NCBI RefSeq assembly: GCF_000337335.1
Contig: NZ_AOJN01000023.1
Span: forward strand, 93,541 to 157,540
Direction: 5' to 3'
Source of the DNA: Halorubrum distributum JCM 10118
GTDB lineage: Archaea; Halobacteriota; Halobacteria; Halobacteriales; Haloferacaceae
Length of the DNA stretch: 64,000 nt
The notes under the pieces are model-generated. The model did no database searches, was not told where the DNA came from, and saw nothing but the letters and a program-made list of their open reading frames with translations. Made by a program: the position numbers and the translations under genes. Below, one piece after another: positions 1 through 8,825 of the stretch. Within the stretch, counting starts at the first letter, position 1, and each line of letters begins with the position of its first letter.

Positions 1-618
1 GACGAGCGCGACGAGCGCCATCGCGGAGAGGAACCGGCCGCTCGCGAGCTCGCCGCCAGCGTACACCGTCAACACGTACGCCGGGAGGCGGCCGACGGCG
101 ATGACGCCGATGAAGGTGGGCAGCGACCACTTGGTGAGGCCGCTCAAAAAGCAGATGGCGTCGTCGGGAAGCCCGGGGATGATGACGAACGCGAACAGCC
201 CGGGAATTCCCACGGTGTCGACGAACCCGTCGAACCGCTCGATCACGTCCTCGTGGATGACGTTCTCGACGAAGGAGCGACCGTAGCGTTTCGACAGCGA
301 GAAGGCGACCGCGCTGCCGATGAGCACGCCGGTGAGGCTGTACACCGTGCCCCAGAACGAACCGAAGAGGTAGCCCGCGACGAGGGCGACGACCTGTCCC
401 GGGATCGGGGCGACGATGACCTGGAGGGCCTGGATGCCGATGAACACGATGGGGGCGAAGATACCGAACTGGTCGAGCCACGTCCGGAGGGCCTCGGCGT
501 CGGTGATGAAGCCCGCGTAGCGGCTCACGAGGACGTAGAGCCCGACCGCGAGGACCGCGACGCCGACCACGGCCGCGATCCCCCGCCGGCGGTCCGCCCG
601 CGAGGAGAAGAGTTTCAT
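1..618 (-). CDS. TVP38/TMEM64 (DedA-like, VTT domain) membrane protein, 3' end outside window
   Basis: The 206 visible residues begin with MKLFSSRADRR and a first membrane segment near residues 11-30. They continue with the hydrophobic VTT/SNARE-associated core. In that core PIPGQ near residue 70 and the run ending SLSKRYGR near residue 110 match the TVP38/TMEM64 family, and a later PGLPDDAICFLSG block repeats the re-entrant-loop pattern. Family members are inner-membrane proteins linked to lipid scrambling or small-molecule transport; the substrate here cannot be read from sequence. The C-terminus runs off the left edge, so total length is unknown. The start ATG is the only one before the hydrophobic region. 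Confidence 0.85.
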   Translation of the reverse strand, partial: MKLFSSRADRRRGIAAVVGVAVLAVGLYVLVSRYAGFITDAEALRTWLDQFGIFAPIVFIGIQALQVIVAPIPGQVVALVAGYLFGSFWGTVYSLTGVLIGSAVAFSLSKRYGRSFVENVIHEDVIERFDGFVDTVGIPGLFAFVIIPGLPDDAICFLSGLTKWSLPTFIGVIAVGRLPAYVLTVYAGGELASGRFLSAMALVALV

Positions 619-705
619 TCGTGTCGTAGCGGGTGACAGAGGGTCTTGAAGCTTACCAACGCCGGGATCGACCGTCCCGAGACGGACGCGGGGCGAGGAG
701 GCGTC

Positions 706-1476
706 TCAATCCAGCCGCTCCGCGCTCCAGTACGCCATCCGCATCGGAATCCCCACGCCGTCGCGGTAGTCGGCGCCCTCCGGCAGGAACCGGAGCTCGT
801 CGAGCGGACGGCGGGCGACGGCCGCCAGCCCGAGCGCGTCGACCGCGTCGTCGACGGTCGGGTCAGCGGCGACCGCGACGTCGCTCTGCGCCTCGGAGAG
901 CACCCGACAGACCCGGCCGAGCGCCGCGTTCGGATCGTCGAGGTGGCCGTCGAGCGCGCCCAGTCGCTCGCCGACGCCCGGCACGCCGGTTTTCGAGTGT
1001 TCGAGCGGGCTGCCGTTGAGTCCGCGGAAGCACACCTCGGGGTGCGCCTCCAGAATCCGCTCTCGCGCGGCCTCGTCCTCGCGGAGGAACGCGTCGACCT
1101 CGCCGACCGCCGGCGCGATGTGGTACGACTGCCGGCTGAGCCCCTTGTCGAGGTCGGCGCGGTTCCGCTCGTTCACCGTCTCGTAGTTGGCCCCGTCCGT
1201 CGCGGCCTCGCACGCGCTCCGCGACGGGACGGGAAACACGCTGCTCGGACGCTCGGCGGCCGACCGCGCGGCCGAGTCGACGGCCTCGCGGGCCGCCAGC
1301 GTCTCCGCGTCGTGGGGGAGGCCGATCGGTACGTCGACCAGCATCCGGTCGACGCCGTCGTTCCACAGCGCTTCGAGGTCGCGTTCGAGGCGCGGCTCCG
1401 GTTCGTCGTCCTCGAACACGACCGCGAGCCACGCGCCGCCCGCCCAGTCGACGCCCGCGACGGTGTCGGGTGTCAT
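706..1476 (-). CDS. DUF429 family protein (predicted RNase H-like fold)
   Basis: This 256-residue protein opens with TVAGVDWAGGAW, the first acidic strand of the DUF429 family. It carries LVDVPIGLP near residue 46, IAPAVGEVDAFL near 140 and EAHPEVCFRGLNG near 165, all diagnostic blocks. DUF429 proteins are predicted nucleases of the RNase H superfamily with no settled biological role. It stands alone on the minus strand between the TVP38 gene and the histidine kinase. The first 12 residues already contain the catalytic-type Asp, so the chosen ATG looks right. Confidence 0.8.
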   Translation of the reverse strand: MTPDTVAGVDWAGGAWLAVVFEDDEPEPRLERDLEALWNDGVDRMLVDVPIGLPHDAETLAAREAVDSAARSAAERPSSVFPVPSRSACEAATDGANYETVNERNRADLDKGLSRQSYHIAPAVGEVDAFLREDEAARERILEAHPEVCFRGLNGSPLEHSKTGVPGVGERLGALDGHLDDPNAALGRVCRVLSEAQSDVAVAADPTVDDAVDALGLAAVARRPLDELRFLPEGADYRDGVGIPMRMAYWSAERLD

Positions 1477-1581
1477 CGATCGATCGCTCGTTCCCGTGCC
1501 TATTCAATCGGTCCGGTCCGCGGACCGATCGCTCGGGGCATAGGGCCCTGCGAGGCGCGGTCGAAGCCGCGACGCGGCGCG

Positions 1582-3030
1582 CTACGGCGAGACGGGTACG
1601 TCGTCTGTCACGGGAACCGCCGGGTCGACGGTCACGTCGAACCGGACGCCGCCGCTCGCGCTGTCGCCGACCGAGATGTCCCACCCGTGGGCGTCGGCGA
1701 TGCGCTCGACGATAGTCAGCCCGAACCCGGTCCCGTCCGTGGCGGTCGTGTATCCCGCTTCGAACACGCTCTCGCAGTCCGTCTCGTCGAGCCCCGGTCC
1801 GTCGTCGGCGACGTAGAACCCGTCGGCGGACGCCCCGATCGTCACGGTCACGGGCGACCCGCAGTGGTCGTCGACGTTGCGGAAGAGATTCTCGAGGAGC
1901 CGCCGGATCCGGGAGCGGTCGCCGGAGACGGTTATCTCGTCGTCCGCCACGTCGAGCGTGTCGGCCGGACAGCCGAACGGCTTCCAGGCCTCCGCGGCGA
2001 GCGCGCCGACGTCGACCGGCTCCGGCTCGGACACCGACTCGCCCTCCTTCGCGAGCGTGAGCAGCTCGTCGATCATCTGCTCCATCCGCTCGTGTTCCCG
2101 TTCGAGGGCCTCGAAGTGCGTCGCCTCGCCCTCGGCGCGAGCCATCTCCGCCGCCGTCTTCGCGTTCTGGAGGGGCGTCCGGAGGTCGTGCGACACGATC
2201 GACGTGAACTCGTCGAGCCGCTTGTTCTGTCTGATCAGCTCCTCGCGCTGCCGCTGTTCGCGCGTCGCGTCACGGAGGATCCCCACGGACCCGCGGAACT
2301 CGTCGTCGAACGGGAGCGCGGCCATGTGGTCGTAACACGGCACCGTCTCGCCGTCTTTCGTGTGGATGTCCACCCCGAACTGCTGCGTCTCCGGCCCCGC
2401 GCTGGAGACGATCGTCGCGAGCATGCCGTTCGCCCGCTGGACACCCTCGTCGGACTTGATCTTGCCCGGCGGGCTGCCGATGATCGCCTCCCTGTCGTAG
2501 CCGACGAGGTCGAGGAACGCCTCGTTGACGTACTCGAACTCCGCCTCGGCGTTCACGACGTAGATCGGATAGTCGAGCGCCCGGAGGACCGTCGAGTATC
2601 GCTCCGACTCGATCTGGGCGCGGTACTCCGTCGCGGCGTGCTTGACCCGGTTGGCCAGGCGGCGGTGTTGGTCGGGGCCGCCCTTCTGGAGGTACCCGGT
2701 CACGCCGGCGTTGATCGCCTGCGCCGCGATCTCCTCGCTGCCCTTCCCCGTGTAGAGGATAAAGGGGAGGTCGGCGTAGTGATCGCGGACGGCGTCGAGC
2801 AGTTCGAGTCCGTCCGTCCCGGGCATCTCGTAGTCGCTCACGACGCAGTGGACGGACCGCTCGTCGAGCGTGTCGAGCACCGCGTCCGGACTGGCCACCG
2901 TGGTTATTTCCACGTCGCCGAGCTCCCGCTGGATGAAGGATTTGGTCAGGTCGAGAAACGCGGGATCGTCGTCGACATGTAAGACTTCGATCGACGCAGT
3001 GGCGGCTTCATTCGGGTTATCGATCGACAT
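1582..3030 (-). CDS. hybrid response-regulator/PAS/histidine kinase
   Basis: This 482-residue signalling protein has a receiver domain at about 12-130. The phospho-acceptor is in VVSDYEMPG and the conserved Lys in YLQKGG. A PAS domain follows at about 145-260, then a HisKA helix with SIVSHDLRTPL near 295 and an HATPase domain at about 375-475 with DDGPGL and GTGFGLTIV. No membrane segment is seen, so it is probably a cytoplasmic sensor. The receiver-first architecture is common among orphan haloarchaeal kinases. No partner regulator lies beside it. An AT-rich block (AATATTTTT class, near 3062-3072 on the opposite strand) is a candidate promoter. The sensed signal is unknown. Confidence 0.88.
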   Translation of the reverse strand: MSIDNPNEAATASIEVLHVDDDPAFLDLTKSFIQRELGDVEITTVASPDAVLDTLDERSVHCVVSDYEMPGTDGLELLDAVRDHYADLPFILYTGKGSEEIAAQAINAGVTGYLQKGGPDQHRRLANRVKHAATEYRAQIESERYSTVLRALDYPIYVVNAEAEFEYVNEAFLDLVGYDREAIIGSPPGKIKSDEGVQRANGMLATIVSSAGPETQQFGVDIHTKDGETVPCYDHMAALPFDDEFRGSVGILRDATREQRQREELIRQNKRLDEFTSIVSHDLRTPLQNAKTAAEMARAEGEATHFEALEREHERMEQMIDELLTLAKEGESVSEPEPVDVGALAAEAWKPFGCPADTLDVADDEITVSGDRSRIRRLLENLFRNVDDHCGSPVTVTIGASADGFYVADDGPGLDETDCESVFEAGYTTATDGTGFGLTIVERIADAHGWDISVGDSASGGVRFDVTVDPAVPVTDDVPVSP

Positions 3031-3308
3031 TCCAACTACCGATCAAGAGGGGTTCTAAACGGAAAAATATCCGGCTGTAGTGTCTCGTTTCGAGAAGCCG
3101 ATCGGGGAGACAATCGGCCGCTCGTCTCGAATCTCTTACACTTCAGATCGCCGGCGACGCGACCGCGATTTCCGCCGTTTCGGCCTCCCCGCTGCGCCCG
3201 GGAAACGCACGTCTCGGAACGCGGTGGTCGGGTGACATCCGCGGCGGAACACCGCGGCTTCACCAAAGGTAGGTACGCGTCTGTAGTCGGCGGAAAATGC
3301 GGGAGAAG

Positions 3309-3381
3309 TGGGCCGGCACGAATTTGAATCGTGGTTACGGCCACCCGAAGGCCGAAGGATACCAAGCTACCCCACCGGCCC
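3309..3381 (-). tRNA. tRNA-Pro (anticodon CGG)
   Basis: On the minus strand the acceptor GGGCCGG pairs with CCGGCCC and is followed by discriminator A; CCA is not encoded. The anticodon arm is CGGCC-TTCGGGT-GGCCG, giving anticodon CGG. The T arm is CACGA-TTCAAAT-TCGTG. The total is 73 nt and no intron is seen. Confidence 0.93.
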
Positions 3382-3405
3382 GCACTCGACAGAAGGCCGC
3401 TCGTT

Positions 3406-3414
3406 CTTTTAATC
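3406..3414 (-). promoter_or_regulatory. TATA box of tRNA-Pro
   Basis: The plus strand reads CTTTTAATC, which is GATTAAAAG in the tRNA sense. It lies about 25-33 bases before the first tRNA base, the normal spacing for an archaeal TATA element. Confidence 0.6.
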
Positions 3415-3494
3415 CTTCCGAAAGGGGGCGATCGAGACGGACCGGAGGGACGAGGAGTCGATAGCATATCTAGGTCATCGACGCCAGACGCGGG

Positions 3495-3783
3495 TACCAC
3501 GAAGCCCCAGTCGCGAGGACTCGATGCGCTCGTTGCGGTCCTCAGTCGCTCGTTACACTCGCTCCCTGCGGTCCTTACGTCGCGCGTCTTCGTCCTCGCG
3601 ACTGCCCCTTCGAGTCCCGCCCCGCACCGCAACCGCACCTCACGCCTCCCCAGCCTCGTCAGGCGCGTCCTGCGGGCTCCCTTCGGTCGCCCTCGTCGCG
3701 CCCGACTCCCTCGCGCGTGCTGACTCGCGCCCGTCGGGCGCTCGCAGGCACGCGCCACCGCTGCCGCGTCATCAATTATAAAT
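3495..3783 (-). repeat. dispersed structured element, copy A
   Basis: Read on the minus strand, this matches copies B, C and D. An AT box (TTTATAATT class) at 3771-3782 precedes hairpin P1 (3755-3748 with 3720-3713, GCGCGTGC/GCACGCGC). P2 follows (about 10 bp, GTCGGGCGCG with CGCGCCTGAC, one G-U). Then come the conserved GAGGCTGGGGAGG and GCGGGACTCGAAGGGGC blocks and the long hairpin P3 (3604-3592 with 3520-3508, 13 bp, CAGTCGCGAGGAC). The P3 loop carries GCGACGTAAGGAC. One CTGGGGCTTCG tail unit follows. The element fills the gap between tRNA-Pro and the CHY zinc-finger gene, and its AT box reaches into that gene's stop region. No credible protein is encoded. Confidence 0.8.
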
Positions 3784-4213
3784 CGCCGTCGCCATCTCCG
3801 TCGACTGTCCCCCCCATCTCGAAGTATCGGTCGCGATGCTTCCGACAGCCGGGGTTGAACGCGGCGCCGCAGGCGGGGCAGGCGTCGTCGTCGGCCGCGA
3901 GGTATTCGCGGGCCGTGAGCGTCGTCCCGCAGGCGCCGCACAGGACCGCCGGATCGTCGAAGCGCTCGCGGGGCCACGGGACCGCCTCGTGGTCGGCGGC
4001 CGCGTCGTGGCAGGCGTCGCAGGGGTAGTACGCCTCACAGCAGCCGAACCGGAGCGCGACCACGTCAACGGGGGCGTCCCAGTGCGCACAGCGCGTCTCT
4101 GGGTCGACGGCGACGCCGCGCAGGGGGACGTCGAAGCGCGAGTCGGTGTCGGGCGCGGTCGTCGTCTCGCGGTCGGGCGTCGACGCGTCGCCGTCGGGTG
4201 GTGTCGCGGTCAT
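3776..4213 (-). CDS. CHY zinc finger protein
   Basis: This 145-residue protein has a disordered, Thr/Asp-rich N-terminus of about 28 residues. The CHY-type zinc module follows: RCAHW near 41, FGCCEAYYPCDACHD near 57-70 and an H near 75. A CGACG pair lies near 92, CPACG near 112 and CRKH near 123. The pattern of Cys and His fits a multi-zinc binding fold; eukaryotic relatives are RING-linked, archaeal ones are unassigned. The ATG at this position was chosen over a longer upstream reading because it lies 11 bases after the trmY stop and all the zinc ligands are inside it. Confidence 0.82.
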   Translation of the reverse strand: MTATPPDGDASTPDRETTTAPDTDSRFDVPLRGVAVDPETRCAHWDAPVDVVALRFGCCEAYYPCDACHDAAADHEAVPWPRERFDDPAVLCGACGTTLTAREYLAADDDACPACGAAFNPGCRKHRDRYFEMGGTVDGDGDGDL

Positions 4214-4224
4214 CCGTCTCGCGG

Positions 4225-4839
4225 TCAGTAGCTGGCGTAGCCGTCGGTGTCGAGCCAGTTGTGGACGACGGTAACGGTGTGGTCCGCGTGGAGGGGTTCG
4301 GGGCCGACGCGCAGCCGCCGCTCCGCGCGGTCCGCGATCGCGTCCGCCTCCTGCTCGGCGAAGTCGTGGTGGTCCGAGAGCACGAACACGGGGTCCGTCG
4401 GCGGCTCCGCGTCGCCCAGCGGGTCGCCCTCCTCGTGGAGCTGGACGAGCGTCCCGTCCGGACCGCGGCCGTCCCCGCCGACGAGCCGGTCGAGCGTCGC
4501 GTCGAGGCCCATCCGGCGGAGTTCGACGCCCGGAGAGACGTCGGCGGGCATGTGGCCGATCGCGTCGTCCCGCGCGGCGAGCGCGTCGCGGATCCGCGCG
4601 GCGACGTTGCGCTCGTCGGGGTGGAGGTGACGGAGCGTGTCCGAATCGAAGGTGACCGTGAACTCGTCGGCGACGACGAGGTGGACCCGGACCGCCTCGC
4701 GGATCCCGTGCGAGAGGAAGACGCCCGCGCTCACGCACCGACAGAGCAGATCGAGCCGCCCGGCCCCCGGGATGTCCGACAGCGATATCGCGTCGGGATC
4801 GGTGGGCACGTCGCGGCCGATGACGACGAACTGGCGCAT
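4225..4839 (-). CDS. trmY: tRNA (pseudouridine(54)-N(1))-methyltransferase
   Basis: This 204-residue SPOUT-class enzyme would methylate N1 of pseudouridine 54 in the tRNA T-loop, giving the m1-pseudouridine that archaea use in place of ribothymidine. It starts MRQFVVIGRDVP and keeps VFVLSDHHDF near 150. The C-terminal block GPEPLHADHTV and VVHNWLD form the SAM-binding knot. The ATG before RQFVV is preferred over an upstream one 42 bases earlier because family members start with this strand. It is transcribed ahead of the CHY zinc-finger gene with an 11-base gap, so the two are probably co-transcribed. Confidence 0.92.
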   Translation of the reverse strand: MRQFVVIGRDVPTDPDAISLSDIPGAGRLDLLCRCVSAGVFLSHGIREAVRVHLVVADEFTVTFDSDTLRHLHPDERNVAARIRDALAARDDAIGHMPADVSPGVELRRMGLDATLDRLVGGDGRGPDGTLVQLHEEGDPLGDAEPPTDPVFVLSDHHDFAEQEADAIADRAERRLRVGPEPLHADHTVTVVHNWLDTDGYASY

Positions 4840-4889
4840 ATCCGGGGCTCGCCCCCGACCCTCATAAGGCGTGCGACCCAACCGCCGCC

Positions 4890-5030
4890 GTGAGCCTCAC
4901 CGGACTCTGCCAGGTCTGCGAGGCGGCGACCGCGACCCGCACTTGCGACCGCTGCGGGCGCGCCGTCTGCGACGACCACTGGGACGAGCGGGCCCGCGCC
5001 TGTTCCGGGTGCGCCGCCGGGCGCGGGTAG
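4890..5030 (+). CDS. 46-residue zinc-finger microprotein
   Basis: A GTG-started reading frame encodes VSLTGLCQVCEAAT followed by CDRCGRAVCDDH and CSGC. These are four Cys/His pairs in C-x2-C, C-x2-C, C-x2-H and C-x2-C order. The spacing suggests a compact two-zinc fold like a B-box or HIT finger. Small zinc proteins of this size are frequent in haloarchaea and are often regulators, but no function can be assigned. It is divergent from trmY with only about 50 bases between the two starts. The dense, regular ligand pattern is strong evidence that it is coding despite its size. Confidence 0.72.
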   Translation: MSLTGLCQVCEAATATRTCDRCGRAVCDDHWDERARACSGCAAGRG

Positions 5031-5072
5031 CTCGACCCGGGCGCTCGGCCGAACGGTCGCGCCGTCCGCGAC

Positions 5073-5903
5073 CTACCGGTGCCGGTTCAGCCGCTTTCTG
5101 AGCCGCTTCGCCGCGTCGCCCGCGGCGCCGAAGTACGTCGCCTCGTCGCCGGGGCGGCTCGACTCCTCGCCGGCGAAGATGATCCCCCGCGAGGAGTTCA
5201 CGAGCCCCACGTCGACCGGGAGACCGGGGCGCTCCGCGAGCCCGTGTTGGACCGCGGCCTCGGCGTCGCCCCCCTGCGCGCCGACGCCGGGCACGAGGAA
5301 GGGGATCTCGGGGACGATCTCGCGGACCGTCTCCAGCTCGTCGGGCGTCGTCGCGCCCACGACGAGGCCGACGTTGCCGTTCGCATTCCAGGTGTCCGCG
5401 AGCGCGGCGACGCGCTCGTAGAGGGGCTCACCCGAGGCAAGTTCGAGGTCCTGGAGGTCGGCCCCGCCCGGGTTCGAGGTGCGACAGAGCGCGAACACGC
5501 CCTTGTCCGCGCGGTCGAGGAACGGCTGGAGCGAGTCGCGTCCGAGGTACGGGTTCACGGTGATCGCGTCGACGTGGTCGAGGACCTCGGCGTACCGCCG
5601 CGCCGTGTTGCCGATGTCGCCGCGCTTCGCGTCGAGCAGGACGGGGACGCCCTTCCCCTCGGCGTACGCGGCGGTCTCGCGGAGCGCGCGCCAGCCGTCC
5701 GGGTCCTCGTAGAAGGCGGCGTTCGGCTTGTAGCAGGCGGCGTGCTCGTGGGTCACGTCGATGATCCGTCGGTTGAACGCCCACCGCGGGAGGTCGGCGT
5801 CGGTCACGGTCTCGGGGAGCCGGCTCGGGTCGGGGTCGAGCCCGACCGAGACGACGCTGTCGACCGCGTCGATCCGGTCCGCGAGCGTCTCGAAGAAGCC
5901 CAT
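5073..5903 (-). CDS. pyrF: orotidine 5'-phosphate decarboxylase
   Basis: This 276-residue enzyme decarboxylates OMP to UMP, the last step of de novo pyrimidine synthesis. It is the subfamily 2 form: VSVGLDPDPSRLP near residue 20, the catalytic Lys/Asp block LLDAKRGDIGNTARR near 88-102, ITVNPYLGRDSL near 115 and VPGVGAQGG near 210. The length is typical for this subfamily. It is transcribed alone, with an MFS gene starting divergently 160 bases away. No other pyrimidine gene is in the window. Confidence 0.93.
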   Translation of the reverse strand: MGFFETLADRIDAVDSVVSVGLDPDPSRLPETVTDADLPRWAFNRRIIDVTHEHAACYKPNAAFYEDPDGWRALRETAAYAEGKGVPVLLDAKRGDIGNTARRYAEVLDHVDAITVNPYLGRDSLQPFLDRADKGVFALCRTSNPGGADLQDLELASGEPLYERVAALADTWNANGNVGLVVGATTPDELETVREIVPEIPFLVPGVGAQGGDAEAAVQHGLAERPGLPVDVGLVNSSRGIIFAGEESSRPGDEATYFGAAGDAAKRLRKRLNRHR

Positions 5904-6065
5904 ACGCGCCCTGCGGCGGGGGGCCCACTAACCGTTGTGTTCCGCGGTCGCCCGCGACCGGGGTGTTCGTCGGTCGAACGTACCGGACGGTCCGACGTAT
6001 GTGCCGATCGGGGGATCCCGTAATAACAGGATACACCAGTCGGCCCCTCGTCGGTCGCCACACGC

Positions 6066-7322
6066 ATGGCCGGTAGCACTGGCGGTGGCCTTCGGGAGTC
6101 GCTCTCCGGACCGATCCTGAAGTACTACGCCTACAAGGCGACGAAGGCGGTCGAGTTCTACCGGCCGATCATGTACCTCTTCTTCCTGGCGCAGGATATC
6201 TCCTTCACCCAGATCGCCGTTCTGGAGGCGCTGTACAACCTGACGACGCTGTTCGGCGAGATCCCGACCGGCTACGTCGGCGACCGCGTTGGGCGTCGCA
6301 ACAGCCTCCTCATCGGGACCGGGCTCATCTCGCTGACGCTCCTCGGTATCGGTTTATCGAGTTCGTTCCTCCAACTGGCCGTCCTCTACGTCTGCTGGTC
6401 GCTGGGGTACAACTTCCGCTCCGGAAGCGAGGACGCGTGGCTCTACGACACGCTCACCGACGACCTCTCGGAGGACGAGTTCGCCCGCGTCCGGGGCCGC
6501 GGGGAGTCGGCGGCGCTGGCCGTCGGCGCCGTCGCGGCGATCCTCGGCGGGTATCTCGGAAGCGTCGACCTCTCGTACCCGTGGTTCGTCGCGGCGGGCG
6601 TGACGAGCCTTGGGGTCCCGGTACTGCTCACGCTCGACGAAGCCGAGACGTACAGGCAGACCGATACTGGCGACCTGAGCCTCCGCCGGACGGTCGGCAT
6701 CGTGAAAGACGTCCTCTCGCGCCGTCGGTTGCGGTCGTTCCTGCTGTACTACTACGTCCTGTACGCCGCGGTCACGTACCTCGTGTTCGTCTTTCTCCAG
6801 CCGATCTTCGAGACCGTCGTTCTCGACCTCGGGATCCGGCAGCCGCGGGTCGAATCGCTGCTGGGGTGGTTCTACGCGGCGTACAGCCTCGTCGGCGCGG
6901 TGCTCACCTACTACACGGGTGCTATCAGGGAACGGATCGGACTGCGGACGTGGTTCCTCCTCCTGCCGTTCGCCGTCGGCGGCGCGCTGATCGGGATGTA
7001 CTTCGTCCCGGTGCTCGCGCTCCCGACGTTCCTCCTGATCCGCGGGGTGTCGGACGTCACCCGGTCGTTCGCCGGACAGTACATCAACGACCGGGTCGAG
7101 TCGCTCGGCCGGGCCACCGTCTTGAGCGCGATGGCGATGGTCAGCGGTCTCGCGGTCGTCCCGTTCCAGCTCGGCAGCGGCCTCCTCTCCGACGCCGTCT
7201 CCCCGCTGTTTGCGCTGGGCGTTGGCGGCGCCATCCTCGTCGTCGGGGCGACGGCCATCTTGCTCTGGGAGGTCCCCGTCGGCGACGACGCGGTCGACGC
7301 TCCGAACGACGACCGGGCGTGA
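6066..7322 (+). CDS. MFS transporter
   Basis: This 418-residue protein has about 12 hydrophobic segments. The MFS motif A loop between helices 2 and 3 reads GYVGDRVGRR near residues 70-79. A cytoplasmic linker near 195-215 divides two six-helix halves. The closest general class is drug/sugar-type MFS carriers of the DHA group, but substrate and direction cannot be inferred. It is monocistronic and divergent from pyrF. Confidence 0.85.
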   Translation: MAGSTGGGLRESLSGPILKYYAYKATKAVEFYRPIMYLFFLAQDISFTQIAVLEALYNLTTLFGEIPTGYVGDRVGRRNSLLIGTGLISLTLLGIGLSSSFLQLAVLYVCWSLGYNFRSGSEDAWLYDTLTDDLSEDEFARVRGRGESAALAVGAVAAILGGYLGSVDLSYPWFVAAGVTSLGVPVLLTLDEAETYRQTDTGDLSLRRTVGIVKDVLSRRRLRSFLLYYYVLYAAVTYLVFVFLQPIFETVVLDLGIRQPRVESLLGWFYAAYSLVGAVLTYYTGAIRERIGLRTWFLLLPFAVGGALIGMYFVPVLALPTFLLIRGVSDVTRSFAGQYINDRVESLGRATVLSAMAMVSGLAVVPFQLGSGLLSDAVSPLFALGVGGAILVVGATAILLWEVPVGDDAVDAPNDDRA

Positions 7323-7355
7323 TCGGCGGCCCAGTCCGTGCGAAACGCCGGCGAC

Positions 7356-8669
7356 CTAACAGGAGCAGTAGTACTCGCGGTCGACGAACTCCGTCTCGAA
7401 CAGCTTCGCGGCCGGTCCCGGGTCGGAGGGGCGGTAGACGCCGGTCGTCAGGGTCCCCTCGTGCTCGAACGCGCCGGAGACGAGCCGGCGCCAGTCGGCG
7501 GCCGACAGCTGGTCCCAGAACGCGTCGTCGCCAGCGAGCAGCGAGAGGTAGTCGCGGAGGTACACCCACCGCGTCGGCTCGATCCCGCCGGACGCGTAGG
7601 TCGCGTCGGTGACCGCGGCGTACGCCGCCATCGGGAGGTTCGCGCCCGCGGCGACCGGCATCGAGATCCACTTCCACGGCCGGGTGTTGACGTCGAGCAG
7701 CAGGAACTCCTCGCGGGCCTCGTCGTAGACGAACTCGGACTCGCTGATCCCGTGGTAGCCGGCGTCGTCGAGGACGGCGAGCGCGCGCTCCTCGATCGCG
7801 GGCTCGTCCGCGGTCTCCACGAGACAGGAGGTGCCGAAGTTGCGCGGGTACCGCACCGCGGCGTTGCCGACGACCGCGAGCGCGTCGTCGCGCCCGGACG
7901 GTGGCACGTACGACGCCAGCGAGTGGTCGCGGCCGGTCGCGATGTCGACGCGCCGCTGGGCCATCACGGCGATCCCCTCCTCGCTCGCGGCCGCGACGAC
8001 GTCGGCGAACTCCTCGCGGTCCGCGACCTCGATCACGTTGGTGCCGAACGCCTCCTCGAAGTCGCGCTTGAGCTCCGGCTTCACCACGAGCGGGAAGCCG
8101 AGCGCCGCCGCGGCCTCGTCGACCGTCGCGTCCGCCTCGCGCGTCCCCGCGGCCGCGGTCTCGGCCAAGCGGTACGTCTCCGGGTAGGGGACGCCGAGCC
8201 GCTCGCAGGTCGCGTACAGCTCCGACTTGTTCAACACGTCGTCGAGCGTGTCGCTGCCGGCGAAGGGGAGCCGCACGCCGTCGGGGTCGGCCTCGGCGTA
8301 CGACAGCGCCCACTCGTCCATACAGCCGAACGCGACCGCCTCGGTGCCCGCGGCGTCGACGATCGCCTCCACGTCCTCGCGGAACCCGTCGAGGTCGTCG
8401 AGCGGGTACGTCACCGCGCCGGCGAAGTCGACCGCGTCCGACGGCGGCGCGAGCCCGTCGTGGGTGACCGTCCCGTTCTCGGCGCCCCCGTCGGCGGCGT
8501 CGCCGCTGGCCCGGTCGAGCGCGATCACTGGCACGTCGTGGGCGTCGAGCGCGCGAGCGACGCCGAGCCCGGTGATGTGCGCGTTGCTGACGAGCGCCGG
8601 CGGCCGCTCGAACTCGGCGTCCGCGAGCGCGTCGATCAGTCCCTCGGTGGACCGAAAGGTGTCTGCCAT
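7356..8669 (-). CDS. ATP-grasp family carboxylate-amine ligase-like protein
   Basis: This 437-residue protein has an N-terminal Rossmann-like part (PALVSNAHITGLGVARAL) and an ATP-grasp core. The core includes FPLVVKPELKRDF near 190, AQRRV near 237 and the metal-binding segment LLLDVNTRPWKW near 330. The last matches the D/E-x-N-x-R-x-W pattern of CarB- and D-Ala-ligase-like enzymes. It would couple ATP hydrolysis to joining a carboxylate with an amine or similar nucleophile; substrates are unknown. The C-terminus ends REYYCSC. The ATG before ADTFRS was preferred because upstream sequence is low-complexity and out of character. Confidence 0.78.
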   Translation of the reverse strand: MADTFRSTEGLIDALADAEFERPPALVSNAHITGLGVARALDAHDVPVIALDRASGDAADGGAENGTVTHDGLAPPSDAVDFAGAVTYPLDDLDGFREDVEAIVDAAGTEAVAFGCMDEWALSYAEADPDGVRLPFAGSDTLDDVLNKSELYATCERLGVPYPETYRLAETAAAGTREADATVDEAAAALGFPLVVKPELKRDFEEAFGTNVIEVADREEFADVVAAASEEGIAVMAQRRVDIATGRDHSLASYVPPSGRDDALAVVGNAAVRYPRNFGTSCLVETADEPAIEERALAVLDDAGYHGISESEFVYDEAREEFLLLDVNTRPWKWISMPVAAGANLPMAAYAAVTDATYASGGIEPTRWVYLRDYLSLLAGDDAFWDQLSAADWRRLVSGAFEHEGTLTTGVYRPSDPGPAAKLFETEFVDREYYCSC

Positions 8670-8825
8670 ACCCGGTCTCGGCGGTCGACGCACAAAAGGG
8701 ACCGACGTACCGGCTCGCTGTGCCCGTATCGGTGACGCGGGCGACGAGGTCCGCCACGACGCCGAGGGCGGGACCCGCGCGGGCGACGCGAGCGGCTTTT
8801 CAGGGCGCGTCGCCTCCGGATCGGT

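Noticed and set aside
646..2982. A 778-residue plus-strand open frame
   Set aside because: It is antisense to the DUF429 and histidine-kinase genes and is Arg/Val/Asp repetitive, a typical GC-rich shadow.
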